Below are positions 1-11,884 of a DNA stretch of 64,000 nt, one piece after another. The notes under the pieces are model-generated. The model was not told the DNA's origin, ran no database searches, and saw only the letters and a list, made by a program, of their open reading frames with translations. Position 1 is the first letter of the stretch. Each line of letters opens with the position of its first letter. A program made the translations under genes and the position numbers. This stretch comes from Monocercomonoides exilis. Its lineage: Eukaryota > Preaxostyla > Oxymonadida > Polymastigidae. Location of the stretch: NCBI GenBank assembly GCA_001643675.2, contig LSRY02000001.1, positions 2,284,501-2,348,500 on the forward strand, in the 5' to 3' direction.

Positions 1-974
1 AAGAAGAAGACATCTCCCATTAATTTTCATTAATATTTTCCTTCTTTCAATGATTCCAGTTAATAAAACCTCTTCTGCGTATCTTTGAAATATGCTTTCC
101 GTCATCCATCCATCGTTGTTATCCCAAACATCAATGAATGCGCTCAGAAAAACTCGCGTTTCATATGGTTATTTGTGGCATGGCCACAACACAACGCTTT
201 CGAGAGATTATCCATCTGAAGCAGCTGTTACAACCAAAGTGGCATTTGGCATGTTTGCAGGTGTTGTATGAAATCCAGCTGGGACTCCTGAATGGTGAAT
301 CACCAGAGTTTTGAAGGAATCAGATAAGCGGAGTGAAAAATAATCAGTGTTAAAGATCAAAGAAGGAGAATAATGATGTTAATTATGAAGATTTTGCAGA
401 AGCTCCTAAAAGGGAAAAAGAGCTTGTTAGTTGGAGAACGAAAGACGTTGGTTATCCACATTTCTGAGCATGGACACTTTGAGCTCTGAATTTCTTTTTC
501 GTAAAATAAGGATGTGCTTTGGACACACTGGCGTTTTCATCAACATCAGTTTCTGATCGTCTTTTTTTGTCGGAAAGAACGGATTCCATCTGAAACATAT
601 TTATAATTATAAACGAAAGATAAATAAATGTGAAATCAAACTAATTCTCTTGTTCTCTTTGCATTTAAACTTGTTCCGGATAAACTTTCGATTTTAATAA
701 CTCCAACAATTATATTTTTGTCCTCTTCATTGAATAGTTCTGGCCTGCCAGGTTTTGCAACAGCTCTGCCGCTTTCAATTGCTGAAACTGCTCTAATTAT
801 TGCTGAACGAGAGAACTCTTTGGTATTTATTGCATCAACGATTCTGACATGTCCATCAACAACAATACGTGCCATGCGTTCTAATCGATTTTCAATTCTT
901 CGATATTCAAATGACATCATTTTTTCTCGAAGAATTAACTGTCCACGTTCTTTTTTATTTTTAACAACACTCAT
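1..974 (-). pseudogene. pogo-like (DDE_1) transposase remnant, truncated by window edge
   Basis: Minus strand. The first exon (974 down to about 642) opens with ATG and encodes a basic helix-turn-helix-like domain with the linker AKPGRPELFNEED, typical of the N-terminus of pogo/CENP-B-like transposases. A 52-nt intron (641 to 590, GT...TTTCAG) removes an early TGA and joins REL to MESVLSDKK in frame. Beyond it, between about 350 and 1, the segments PAGFHTTPANMPNATL, ASDG and DVWDNNDGWMTESIFQRY match the DDE core of the second copy at 8818-9862, but in shifting frames with stops. The protein would be inactive. The end lies outside the window. Family assignment is from recognised motifs; the frame damage is seen directly. 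Confidence 0.72.
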
Positions 975-1086
975 AACAAAAAAATTCTGGTAATGATCAT
1001 TTTTTATTTTTAAAAAAAAATTTTTTTTGTAATGAAAAAAAATTAAAAAAAATATTTTCGATTAAATTCTAACTTAGTCAGCCCCG

Positions 1087-1180
1087 TTGCTATTACCTAA
1101 TCTCCTCAGGGGAGGCACTTATCAGAGATGGAGGAGCTAACCCCCCCATCTCCCCCCCATCAGAGATTAGGTATAGTAAT
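1087..1180. repeat. GC-rich hairpin
   Basis: Arms of about 18 nt (1087-1104, CCTAATCTC core; 1163-1180, GAGATTAGG core) enclose a C/G-rich loop with runs of C. It stands out in very AT-rich flanks. It could be a small foldback element; no family recognised. Confidence 0.5.
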
Positions 1181-1489
1181 TTAATCAAGAATTTCAGTCA
1201 TTGATTTTTCCTTATATACTGAAAACAATATAAAAAATATAAAAAGTGGGAAAAATCAACTTATTATTAAAAAAAAAGTCCGGGTTTTTAAAAAAGTTCG
1301 GGTTAATAAATCACCCTAATATAACAATCAATAAAATAATGTGAAAATCAAAATTTTTTGTTAATAAATAATAGTAGCACACATTGAAAACTTTATGGAT
1401 TATCAATTTCAAGATAAACTGAAAATTATTATCACATATTCATCGAAAATTCTCAATTTTTATTTTGATCACGAAAACAGAATATATAA

Positions 1490-1660
1490 TTATTTGTCTC
1501 AAAATGTTTTTTCTCATTGAGAAGTTTGCAACAAACTGATGAACATTAAAACGAGTTTTCCTTTTATAAATAAGAATTATGGAAACGGAATGATAGTTCA
1601 TTAACTAACATGGGTCAAATTTTTGATCTGATGTAACTTTTCAAAAAAATTTTGCCACTT
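1490..1660. repeat. Dispersed repeat, direct relative at 25095-25255
   Basis: Both copies share a diverged block containing GAAGTTTGCAA, TTATGGAAACGGAATGATA and TTTTTGATCTGATGT, ending in CTTTTCAAAAAAATTT. The shared end resembles one terminus of MITE family E, so this may be a related, degraded element. Confidence 0.6.
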
Positions 1661-1754
1661 ATTCAACGATATTTATAAGATATTCTTCTGAAAAATTATT
1701 GATTTTTTATTCCTTGAAGGATAAAAAACTTATAAACTCAACATAATTTTTTCA

Positions 1755-2057
1755 ACAATAATCCAATTCAAAATAGAGTTCATATTTTTCAGTTGCCAAA
1801 TTTCATCACATCCGTTATTTTGACTTTAATTTCAAAACAAAACATATTAAAACACTGATTTATTTTTTGGAAGAAATTTTGATCAACATATAATTATCAT
1901 AAACATTTATTTTCTTGGTAAACTGATTTTTAAACCAATTCATTCAAGTTACTCTATTATTAATTAACAAGAAAGAAACATGAAGGAATCAGTCTTGCCA
2001 TCAGCCAAATATTTTTTGTTTATGTTGAAAAAGCAGAAAAGAATGATTATTATTTCT
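1755..2057. repeat. Dispersed repeat, inverted relative at 25708-26010
   Basis: About 300 bp here matches the reverse complement of 25708-26010. Shared landmarks include CAGTCTTGCCATCAGCC and TTCATCACATCCGTTATTTT. Divergence is moderate. No coding potential is seen in either copy. Confidence 0.7.
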
Positions 2058-2624
2058 TTATTGATAAAACTTTTCTATTTCAAATAATAAAACAAATTTG
2101 AAATTGCATGGAATATTCAATAACAACTAAAAATTCATCAAAAAATCAAAATAAATTCGATACAAGATAATAATTAGTATTTTACAAGATTTATATTTTA
2201 TTGGTTTTCATGAAGTCAAAAATTTCAAAAAAATATTTATTCATTCCTGTTAATCTTGATTTAATCGCAAAAAGTTTGCTTAATAAAAATTCTGTAAAAA
2301 AAATAATTAACAAATTAACTTTTTAAAGAATTTTTATCAGAAAATGAATTTAAATATATATTTTCAGAATTCAAATTACACACCTGTGACATGCCTGAAT
2401 AATTTGTATAGCTATTTGAATCAAAAGTAAAATTTGAATCGTCAAAAATAATCATAAATAAAATTCATAACTCCTTTTTTATTTTGTTTATTGCAATATT
2501 TTATTCAATTTTCAATAACTTTCTTCACACCTTTTCCGAATTTTCCTTTTTCAAAATTAAAAATGTCATTTTTGTTATTATCTTTACTTTCAAAAATTTT
2601 TCTTTTTTTTGTTTCAAATTTTTT

Positions 2625-4325
2625 CTAAATTTTATATTCTATTTCAAACACACCTGAGCTATTTTCGCAGCTGATTGGCGAAATGAGAAGTTTCCCTGAA
2701 TCTTTTTTAAAAAACAAATAATTTTTCATACCTTTTATTTTCATTTCATTCAAGTTTGTTTCTTTTAATTCTTTGTGACAAAATAAATAAATAAATAAAT
2801 TCAAACAAAAAAAAATGCTTCGTTTCATTATTCTTTTTAACCTGATATTGAGAAGAAGAATAAAAAAAATTAAAAGAATAATTCAAACTGCATTTTGAGG
2901 AATCAGAAATGAAAAAAGAAGAATTATCGGATTTTGTGTATCATAAATAAGAATCACAATCATAACAAAAAAAATCAATTAAATTAAAAATATTATTTAA
3001 AACTTTATTGCCAAGTTTATTATTTATTAAATTTGTTAAAAAACCTAATTCGCTATCACATTCATTTTTGCCGTGATGTTCAGCAAAAAATGAAAGAAAG
3101 AAATGTTTATTTTTAAACAAAAAAGAATTGTTAGAAAGTTTTAAATTTAAAAAATGAGAATTACGGAAATGCGGCCCATTGTCGCAAAAAAAGTTAAAAG
3201 AATTAACATAAAAAAATATCAAATTGTAAAAGTTGTTTCAAACATTCACATACAAAACCATAATCATGTGATAAAATTTCAGAAAAATAATTAAAACAAC
3301 ATTTTTTTAGATTTCCGAAATTATCAACATAAAAAACAACAAAACACAAATGTGAAATTTGTTTCTTATTAAAAAATGATTTTCCAGTTTCATTATTAGA
3401 AATTGGTAAACACCAATTCTCTTTAAAATCCGTTAAAATAATAACTTCATTTTTTTTTGAATTTTCTTTATTCTCATAAATATTATTTGGGTTATACTTT
3501 TTGAAAAGTCGCAAATGTTCAATTTTCTGAAAAAACAAAAATTTCATATCTTGATCAAATTTCAGTTCCCGCTCATGCAACTTCACCAAAGCGGAGGATA
3601 TAATTTGACAATGCCATTTAACACATTCCTGTAAAGTTGAATGAGCGGGAACCGAAGTTTGATCGAGATATGATATTTTTGATTTATTTGAAAATTTAAC
3701 ATTTGCGACTTTTCAAAAAGAATTGCCCATTTCTTTGATGTTGGGCCATTTTTCGATGATGAATTGTTAAACTCAATTCATAACCTTCAGTTTGTCCAAA
3801 TTTTTGTCCTTTTTTTTCCTATTACTTTTTTTTCTTTTTCAATAAATTCTATCTCTTGCAAATCTCACACAAATCTGTCCTTTTCTTTGATTTTTTAAAA
3901 TATCTTGTTTTTTTGCAGAATGTTGAATAAGACATTTTTAAATTAATTTCTTTTTTCATTTCAAAAAATAAGTCTTTTTTTGTCTTTTTTATTAATCTTT
4001 TTTCATTTGGAGTAAAAACTCCAAAGCCTTTTCTTTTTCTTTTCAAATTGTTCAACAAACAAAAACTGCTTTCTAAATTTCCATCAACATGTCCAACATC
4101 CCTTCCTCCATCACACAACTCTTCCTCCATTTCAACTCTTCCTGCATCAAACTCTTTTTCCATATCATCTTCATCATTAGACACTCCAGCTCCGCTTTCG
4201 CTTCCAGCCCCAAATCCATCATCCCCGCCTATCCTTCCATCTTCTAATTCATCAGCCCGGCATTCACTTCCAGCTCCATATACTCCAGCATACCTTGAAC
4301 TTACATCGTTAAACGCACCATCCAC
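2625..4325 (-). pseudogene. DDE-type transposase remnant, superfamily unassigned, split by a MITE
   Basis: Minus strand, read from 4325 down. The order is: an acidic Gly/Asp/Glu-rich N-terminus; a basic segment; a zinc-knuckle-like CEICKR; then HHRKMAQHQRNNIYENKE and the motif LTDFKENW; then FCDNGPHFRN and EHHGKNECDSELGFL near 3100-3220; then a tail at 2625-2828 with KGMKNYLFFK. The pattern DFKEN, then D-x-G-P-H-F, then HGK-x-x-CD resembles eukaryotic DDE transposases, but I cannot name the superfamily. The gene carries a 240-bp MITE-C insertion at 3489-3728, a TAG after CEICKR and a frameshift near 3215. Removing the MITE and one target copy restores the reading frame across the site. Confidence 0.55.
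3489..3728. mobile_element. MITE family C, copy 1 (inside transposase gene)
   Basis: Terminal inverted repeats run GGGTTATACTTTTTGAAAAG at the left and CTTTTCAAAAAGAATTGCCC at the right, continuing inward with TCGCAAATGTT. A perfect 4-bp duplication ATTT flanks it (3485-3488 and 3729-3732). No coding capacity. It interrupts the DDE transposase frame. Confidence 0.85.
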
Positions 4326-5915
4326 TGCAAATCTATTAAGTTTGTTTTAGATTGTTTTTAATTTGTTGGAATTTCATATTGAATTATTGATATTTCAATA
4401 CAGCAAAGTTGCATAATTTGTTGATAAATAATTAATTAGAAAAAAAAATTTTTTTATATCAAATTGAAGTGTTATTATAATTATTTTTATTAATAATATT
4501 TTCATATTAATTAAAAATTCATATAAAATTATTACGAATTTCAATTTTTGAGCATCATTTGTATTTTTTCCTACAAATTTCACATATATTCAACCATTCG
4601 AAACTTTTCCATCTTTTATCAAATCTTTTTAACTTTATTTTTTGTAATAATTCACTTTCAATTCTTTGATAACACGAGAATATAATAAATTTTTTCTTTT
4701 CAATTCACCAAAATAATATCCTCGTCCTTTACACCATAAACAGATAAAAAATATTTCTATTTCTTTTCCATTAAACTAAAAAAAATTTATATTATTACAA
4801 TATTCTATTAGTACAAAAAAACAAAAATTTTTTATCATTACATTTTGATTTTTTATTCATAAAAAAAAAAATTTGATTTTTAAATTAATAATATCTAAAA
4901 AATAGATTAATTTATAATTTTGTCTCTCAATTGTTTCAAATATTCAAAAATAAACTTTCTATTAAAACACATTTCTTTTTTTATAAGATTATCAAATATT
5001 TCGCTTCAAATAATATAGAATTAAATATAAACAAACTTTTATTAAAATGTGATTCTTCAAAGAAAACTTATTCAAAATAATTAACAAATATTTATTTTCT
5101 TTAAAAAATGTTTAATATGTGAAGATATTTTTTATTGAAATACTGTAAATAGCATAATTCATTATATAGAATTTATTTTTATTTTAATTAATGATATTTA
5201 ATTGTGTTAATAAAAATCTAGATATATAAAACAATTTAAAAGAATTTTTTTCCATATTTGTTGTTGAACGGTTTCGAGAAATTCTATTTATAGAATTTAT
5301 TTTTATGTTTTTTCTGGGAATTGAAGATAACATTAATGAAATTTTGATATATTTTTAAATATTCATTTTATTGATGAATTTCATTTAATTCATTTAATAA
5401 AAACTAAATATATGATTTTTGATGCTTTAGTGTATTTTTTGATTTTTCGAAAGATGAAATAATTTGAAGATATGAATTGATAATATTGTTTTTAAGTTGT
5501 GGATTTTCTATTAATTGTGTGTCAGTAATGGTGTATTTTTTGATTAAGTTGTTTTAAATGTTATCTTCAACAAGTTATGCTTTGCAGTTTAAAAATTGAA
5601 AAATATTGATTATGTGATCAAAAATTTGAGAGAAATCGAAAATGGAAATAAATATTTAATTTTTTCTATAACTTGTATGAATAAAAAAACAGTATTTTCA
5701 TGAGGGTTGTAACTTTCATTTTTGAATAAATTAATTATTGAGAAGAAGAAGATGGTGTATTTTGAGTCTGTTAGATTTGAAAAAGAAGAACTATGTTCCT
5801 TTTAATCTGAGAAATATTATTCGTAATCTTTTATATAATCATCAAATTTCTTCATAAAATTTTACGACTTCTATTTCACCCATGCTCAGCCAAGATTTTT
5901 AAGACCAAAGCAGTA
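4326..5915. other. AT-rich stretch without a gene
   Basis: I see no supported gene, RNA or repeat here; it is dominated by A/T runs. Confidence 0.6.
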
Positions 5916-7204
5916 TTACTTCCAAGTTATTTCCACCACACTGTTCCTTGCTGCTTTTTGAATTCTCACAGGTTTCACGCATTGTCTCATGCTCTGGTTC
6001 CACCATCTTTTGCACTCGTCTACAACAAGTTTGGCCACACCTCTTTGTATCCCCCCAGCGGAAGAGATTCTCCAGTCTTTCTTAGTCCTTCTCCTGGTAT
6101 TAGTACCTCCTTTGAATCCTTCCGCAGTATCTGACGAGTAATCAACTCCTCCAAAAGTGGGCTCCACAGTTGATTCTTCAATGAAGGAAGAAGAATAATC
6201 GCTCTAGTCCTCTCCGCTTTCGCTTTCTTCAGGAAAGGGATGATATGCGGAATCGGAGGATGAAGCAGAACGACACATCTTCCCCAATCCGCAGCGAGAC
6301 CGTCAGTGCACCAAGTGCTTCCCGGACCATACCAGATCACACACCTTCTGTTTATACTGTTTGCGAATGCATCAACCATGGGTGCATTTTCCTGCGCTCA
6401 CTGTGCTTTACTTTGTGCTCGAGCGGTTATCTCGTGATCTCCTGCTGCTGCCGTCCGGAATAGGGTGTCTGCCTTGATATTCCTTTCTCCTGGAATGTCA
6501 ATTGCATTCACTGTCAGAGCCATCGATTGACGTACAGATCGAATTTTTCTCAGCAGAGAAATCAGGTTGGTGCCCGCTCTACATCTGTTGATATTGAAGA
6601 TAACCGATGTTTTGTCCGAATGGAGGAGGAGATTGTAGATATTGTGTTGCACAAGGCTAGAGGAAAATCTGTTGAGTGCAAGGAGAACAGCCGAAAGCTC
6701 TCTGTAATTCGATGTTTGTTCTGTGAAAGTTCTGTTGAGCTAAGAGATTTGTGGATATGTTGGATGTTTCCTGCAATATTCAAGGTTGCTCCCACTGCAA
6801 ATGGAGATGCGTCCGTTGTAAGAACAGCCTCCGGGCTGGCAAAGTCCACCAGCCTCCTGCTGAACCTCGTATTCAGTCTCTGTAACCATAGCTCCAGTTG
6901 CCTCATCAGACTTCCGTTGAGGCACACCTCCCCATTCCAACCCGATTCTCTCATTCCTCTGTTGAGAACAGCATATCATCTGATCATGTTTAATCTTGCG
7001 TCTTTGAAAACGAAGCGCATAGTGCTGAGTAGTCCTATGAAGGACGCTAAATCCCGCACCTTCACTGTCTTGCTGCACTTCACTCGCTTCATCCATTTCA
7101 CACATTGTTTTCTCAGCTCTCTGCATCGCTTGTCTTCTTGTCTTTCCGTCATCTGTTCGCTGTCCCATCTCTATCCGAAGTTATCGAAGTGTCTTTTTGG
7201 TTGA
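5916..7204 (-). pseudogene. Retroelement reverse transcriptase/RNase H remnant (DIRS-like)
   Basis: Minus strand, from 7204 down. The segments are: a connection region (about 7170-6960); an RNase H-like block beginning VLTTDASPFAVGATL and ending near 6560; INRCRAGTNLISLLRKIRS plus IPGERNIKADTL (about 6600-6460); and a downstream block with ADWGRCVVLLHPPIPHIIPF and KKAKAERTRAIILLP (about 6300-6180). This order is that of DIRS-type elements and matches 29100-29760 of the better preserved element at 27950. Stops and frameshifts separate every block. The reverse transcriptase core upstream and the tyrosine recombinase downstream are both missing, so the copy is truncated at both ends. It is richer in GC than its flanks. 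Confidence 0.75.
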
Positions 7205-7488
7205 AGTTCGCTCTACTCCGCATTCACTAACTGGCATTGTTGTCCCAATCTATTCATGATTTCATCTGTTGAGCTTTTCATGGAATCCTTGTTCTGTTTA
7301 ATTATGGAAATGTTTTCCAAATAATAAACACAAATTGCTTTTAATCACTTTCCTAATTTGAATTTACCCAAAATTTTGATTTTTTTTTAAATTTGATTAA
7401 ATTTAAGAAAGAATTTCAGTGATTATTTATGTGTTCATCACTTATTTCAAAGTGTTAATTTTGTAAATGTTTTTTGTTATAATTTTTA

Positions 7489-7730
7489 TGTCAATATTTT
7501 TTTGAAAAGTTCCTTTTGTTTAATTTTCAAATAAAGAAAAAATTTCATATTTCAATCAAATTTCTGTTCCCAATCATGAAAATTTAAAAAAATGGAAATA
7601 ACTACATTGTCAAGCTTAAGTTTTAATAACTGCATAATTTGGTGAGTGAGAACAGAAATTTGATCGAAATAAAAAATTTTTTCTCTGTTTGAAAATTAAA
7701 CAAAAGGAACTTTTCAAAAAAATTTTGACA
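7489..7730. mobile_element. MITE family E, copy 1
   Basis: Inverted ends TGTCAATATTTTTTTGAAAA and TTTTCAAAAAAATTTTGACA, continuing with GTTCCTTTTGTT. It is flanked by TA on both sides, consistent with a Tc1/mariner or pogo-type target duplication. It encodes nothing and is related to 33812-34052. Confidence 0.75.
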
Positions 7731-8184
7731 TATTGTGATAACTGCAATTTACAAAAAATAATCATTCATTTGAATTTTTATTTTAAATAATAATAATTAT
7801 TATTAACAAAAAAATTAAAAAAACTCAAGTTTCTATTTTATGTGTTAACTCCTCATTGTGTTCTCTTTCTTTGTATTCTGAATGAAATTTTTCAATTCAT
7901 AACTTTTGATTTGAATTACATGATTCCAAAAATTTTTATTCGAATGTTAAAAATTTTTCTTTCACTCAATTTTAATGATTTTTCAAAAAAATTGATAAAA
8001 CAATTTGTAAAAATTGTGTTCGACTTTTCATATCATATTGTTTATTTTAATGTTAATTTTTAAAAAAATGAAACTCTATTTTTTTCGATTTTCAGAAAAA
8101 TAAAATTGGAAAATTAAAATTAATTGTTTATTGATTTCACAACTATGATAAAAATTTCGTAATGAAAAAATGGTTTGTTTATTA

Positions 8185-8232
8185 TTTTTTTATTTTTATT
8201 TTTATTTTTATTTTTATTTTTATTTTTTTTTT
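8185..8232. repeat. Microsatellite (ATTTTT)n
   Basis: A run of 6-nt ATTTTT units followed by a T tract. Confidence 0.8.
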
Positions 8233-8547
8233 TAAAATTTCAAAACAAAAATCAATTTTATTTTTCTTGGATCGTGGAATTTTTCAAAATAATGGGTGGT
8301 TATTCAATTCTGTAGATTTTTTATAAGGAAATGAAAAATATTGAAAAATACAAATCATGAAAGTTTATTTTTTTATGGAAAAAAAACAACACATGAATAA
8401 AAACAATCAACAAACTCTTTCTTGTTAATTTTTCTTGAATTTTCTTGTTTTTTTTCATCTCCAGAAATATCATCAGAAAATAGATTTTTTCGTGGATTTT
8501 TCGTTTTCTATGTTTTTTCATCCTCAAATATTAATTTTTCAACAGCT

Positions 8548-8801
8548 GGGTTATTCTTTTTGAAAAGTCGCAAATGTTTAATATCCTGATTAAATAATAA
8601 CGTTCCTCATTTCATCAATTTTTACTGTTTATCCATCAAATTTCTCCACCATGCACTTATTCTTATATCAAATAGGTTAATGTATTCTTATTTGCAAAAT
8701 GTGAGAGATTGTTGATTCAATTGTGAAAAATGATCAAATAAGTTACATTTTTATTTAACCTGGTTATTAAACATTTGCGACTTTTCAATAAAAAATTACC
8801 C
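8548..8801. mobile_element. MITE family C, copy 2
   Basis: Ends GGGTTATTCTTTTTGAAAAG and CTTTTCAATAAAAAATTACCC share the TCGCAAATGTTTAA inner motif with copy 1. Flanks AGCT and AGTT are a 4-bp duplication with one difference. Non-coding. Confidence 0.8.
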
Positions 8802-8817
8802 AGTTTTTTTGTTTTCG

Positions 8818-9862
8818 TCATTTTTTTTCTTCTTTTCTTTTATTTTCTTTTGATTTTTCTAATTCGTCCGAAAAGCCTAGGTTGGTAATCATTTTCCCAT
8901 GATAATCAAATCTGTAATTCTTTTTCTTTAGTGTGATAGAATGCTCATCAGGCAACGTGGATAGAACAGCATGCCATTCATTTGATATCACTCCACTTTT
9001 GACAAACGAAGAAACAATTGTTTCAGGCAATAATGCTGTTTGCAGAGCCTGATGAATGGCATCTTCAATTGCTTTTCTTCGAAGAGAGACAGATGAAGAA
9101 GAAGGAACGACACATTTAGTGTTAAAACAATTTTTGAAGACTGTGAATACTCCTCTGTCGAGAGGCTGAGTGAAATGCGTGCTGTAAGGGATGAAAGTGA
9201 AAACGTTGATAAAGGGATAAGTGAATTTTTGCTAAATGTGGGGGTGAGCAGTTGATAATTGAGAATTCAGACAAAGAAGGAGTCTTTCAATTTCTTTATT
9301 CAAAAGAGTTCGTCTTTCCATTATTTCTGGAAGGAAAACATCTTCTGTATATCTTCTTAATATTGCGTCTGTCATCCAGCCATCGTTATCTTCCCAAATA
9401 TTCATTAATGAGCTGAGTATCATACGCAGTTCGGCTGGAATTTTCTTAGAAGGCTATAAAACGATGCTTTTCAAAAAAACAACCGTCTGCAGCAGCTTCA
9501 ACGCACAATGTGGTATTTGGGATTATCATGGGTGTTTTTCTGAATCCAGCAGGTGAATCGGAAGGATGCACAACCAGCTTTTTGGTGGAATTTGAGAGGC
9601 GAAGTGAAGATTCGTGGGTATTAAATATCAATGAAGAAGAATAATTGTTGGTATTATGAAGATGTTGAAGAAGTTCGTAGAAAGGCTGGAGAGTTTGTTT
9701 GTTTGACACAGCTAATCGTTGAATATCAACGTTTCTTGGAAGAGATACTTTGAGGTGTGGATTCCTTTTTATGATTGAGTTGGGAGATGACTTCGATATT
9801 AAAACTTCTTTTTTTTCTTCTTCAAATAAATTTTTTTGTCTATCAGAAATTACATATTCCAA
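8818..9862 (-). pseudogene. pogo-like (DDE_1) transposase remnant, copy 2
   Basis: Minus strand. An exon-like start follows a splice-acceptor-like TAG at 9863-9865 and reads LEYVISDRQ, equivalent to the exon 2 start of the copy at 1-974. The core continues QPFYELLQHLHNTNNYSSSL, then NTHESSLRLSNSTKKLVVHP, GFRKTPMIIPNTTLC, and after a frameshift IWEDNDGWMTDAILRRY and LLLCLNSQLSTAHP. The tail reads SSFVKSGVISNEWHAVL. In related transposases the first site is normally D-E and the second L-D-x-H/Q. Here they read H-E and L-N-S-Q, so two catalytic aspartates are replaced, independent of the frame damage. The helix-turn-helix exon is missing upstream. Confidence 0.75.
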
Positions 9863-11884
9863 CTAAAAAAAAAATTATATCGTTTTATTTATTTATATAC
9901 ACCAAAAATAATTCTTATTCAAAAAAATAATTCATTTTCGTAAAGGAATAAATCGATTTCGAAAATAAATATTTAAATTTCAAAATGAAAAATTTTTCGA
10001 TTTGTGGAATGAATAACTTTTGTTTGGTGTTTTTTATTCTCTTAATTTTTGTTTCATCATTTCACTTTGTCTATCAATATTAAAATAATGCATTTTCAAT
10101 TAAAGAATTCATTTATTTTGTATTCATATTTCTTTTATAGAAGTTTTTCAAAAAAAAAATGAATTCATTTTTGTATTAAAAATTGATGTTTTTCTATTTT
10201 TTCACCAACGAAACTTCTAAAATTTGTTGGTGAAAAAATACTTGTTTTTTGTTATTCAAGAAAATGTGATTTATGATTTATTATTTTTAATTGGTTATTC
10301 AATCGAAAGAATTTTTTGAATTTTTATTATCTTTTGAGTGATGATTATCGAAAATGAAAAAAATATTCAAAAAATTGATTTATTGATTGTTTCATTTTTA
10401 AAAACAGTTTTCTTTGAGTAATAATATTTGATTGGTTAAAAAATTACTTGAACTTTTCTGAAATCCATTCTCGAGATAAATTAAAATTCTCAGTTATAAA
10501 TGAATTTCGAAATTGAAATATTCATTTTCGAAATTGGTTTATTCTTTTTCGATTTTGAATATTTCTTTTTCGAAATTGAAATATTAATTGCAAAATTGAA
10601 TTATTTTTTTTCGAGATTGAATTATTTTTTGTGTATTAGTTTATTTTTATATTTTTATATATTTGTATATTTTTTATTTTTTTTTTTTCAGAAGTCATCC
10701 AAATATTATTTTGAACATGACAAAAACGTGGATATAAAATATTCATCTGAAAGTTATACTCCAAAAATAATACATTGTCGAAAAAATTGTTGACGAAAAA
10801 GAAAAACTTTCAAACGACATCGAAAATTTTTTTGAAAAATATATGTTATATAATGAGTATTCAATTGAAAATAAACACAATTCTTCTGTTTCTGTGAAAG
10901 AAACAAACATTGCTAATTTCAGAGTTTTTTATTGGTTAGTAATCTTCAGAATTTGAAAAAAAAACAAAAACACATTCTCTTAACATGATATAAATAATTT
11001 GATTTATTCTCAAAGAAATGATGTCTTTATAATTTGAAAAGAAAAAATCAAAAAGAGAGATCTGCAATAATCATTCTTCATTTGATTTGTGTAAAGCAAA
11101 ACTCTTCTGTTTCTAATTTATTGAAGAACAGAACGCTTTCAATTGAGATAAAAAAAAATATTACCAGAATTCATTTCATCTATAAATTGTGCAATAGTTC
11201 AAAAAAAGTACCAAAAAATATCGAAAGATGACACATGATTGAAATTACAAATATCATAGACATTTCAACTTAAATGTTTTTTAAGTTCAATTGATTTTTG
11301 TCAACTTTTTTTTCATTTGAAGTTTAAAGGATTTTCGACTTTGAACAAAAGTTTTTGGATTAAATAAAATTCATGGTGTAACTAAGTTATTCGAAAAATG
11401 AGTTGATACTAAATGGCGTTTTTATGCATATAAAATAACGTTAATTTTTTTTCGTGAAATTTTTGACATTAAATGTTCGATTTCAAAAAAAACAATCCAG
11501 ATGAAAGAAATTACAAATTTCAATTTATTTCTAAAGGATAATAATTTTTGCTACAGAATAATTGTGTGGAAAATTTTCTTAAAGTGAAATTACTTATTTT
11601 TCACTTATTTGAAGATTTTGAAAAAGTCACGCTTGTTTTATTTTTTTCTAAGAATGAAACACATGTGTTGACAAATTTAAGACAACAACATTTTAAATAT
11701 GTTTGAATACAATTTTTTTATTTCAATTTGTTAGACAAAAATGTGAATTGCACTAAAAAATATTTGGATGATTTTTCAGAATTATTTCTGAAAAAAAAAA
11801 AGAGTTAAAAAAAAAATAAATTTTACATTTGTTGTATAAAGTTTAAAAGAAAAAATTCCAGGGATTGAAAACAAATTAACTCAA
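9863..11884. other. AT-rich stretch without a gene
   Basis: Nothing supported. The open frame at 10500-10793 is a low-complexity translation of GAAATTGA-like repeats, and 11034-11231 is unsupported. Confidence 0.6.

Larger units (their letters stand above)
975..2624. other. AT-rich stretch without a gene
   Basis: No credible coding frame on either strand. It contains the GC-rich hairpin at 1087-1180 and two segments with relatives near 25-26 kb (1490-1660 and 1755-2057). The remainder shows only homopolymer runs. Confidence 0.6.
7205..8817. other. AT-rich stretch holding two MITEs and a T-rich microsatellite
   Basis: No gene. It contains MITE-E at 7489-7730, a TTTTTA repeat at about 8185-8232 and MITE-C at 8548-8801. 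The open frames at 7842-8063 and 8321-8527 are A/T-run translations without recognisable content. Confidence 0.6.

Noticed and set aside
4048-4350. Plus-strand Ser/Pro-rich open frame
   Set aside because: It is the antisense shadow of the acidic N-terminus of the minus-strand transposase remnant.
10500-10793. Phe/Ile/Glu-repetitive 97-codon protein
   Set aside because: Translation of AT-rich simple repeats with no other support.
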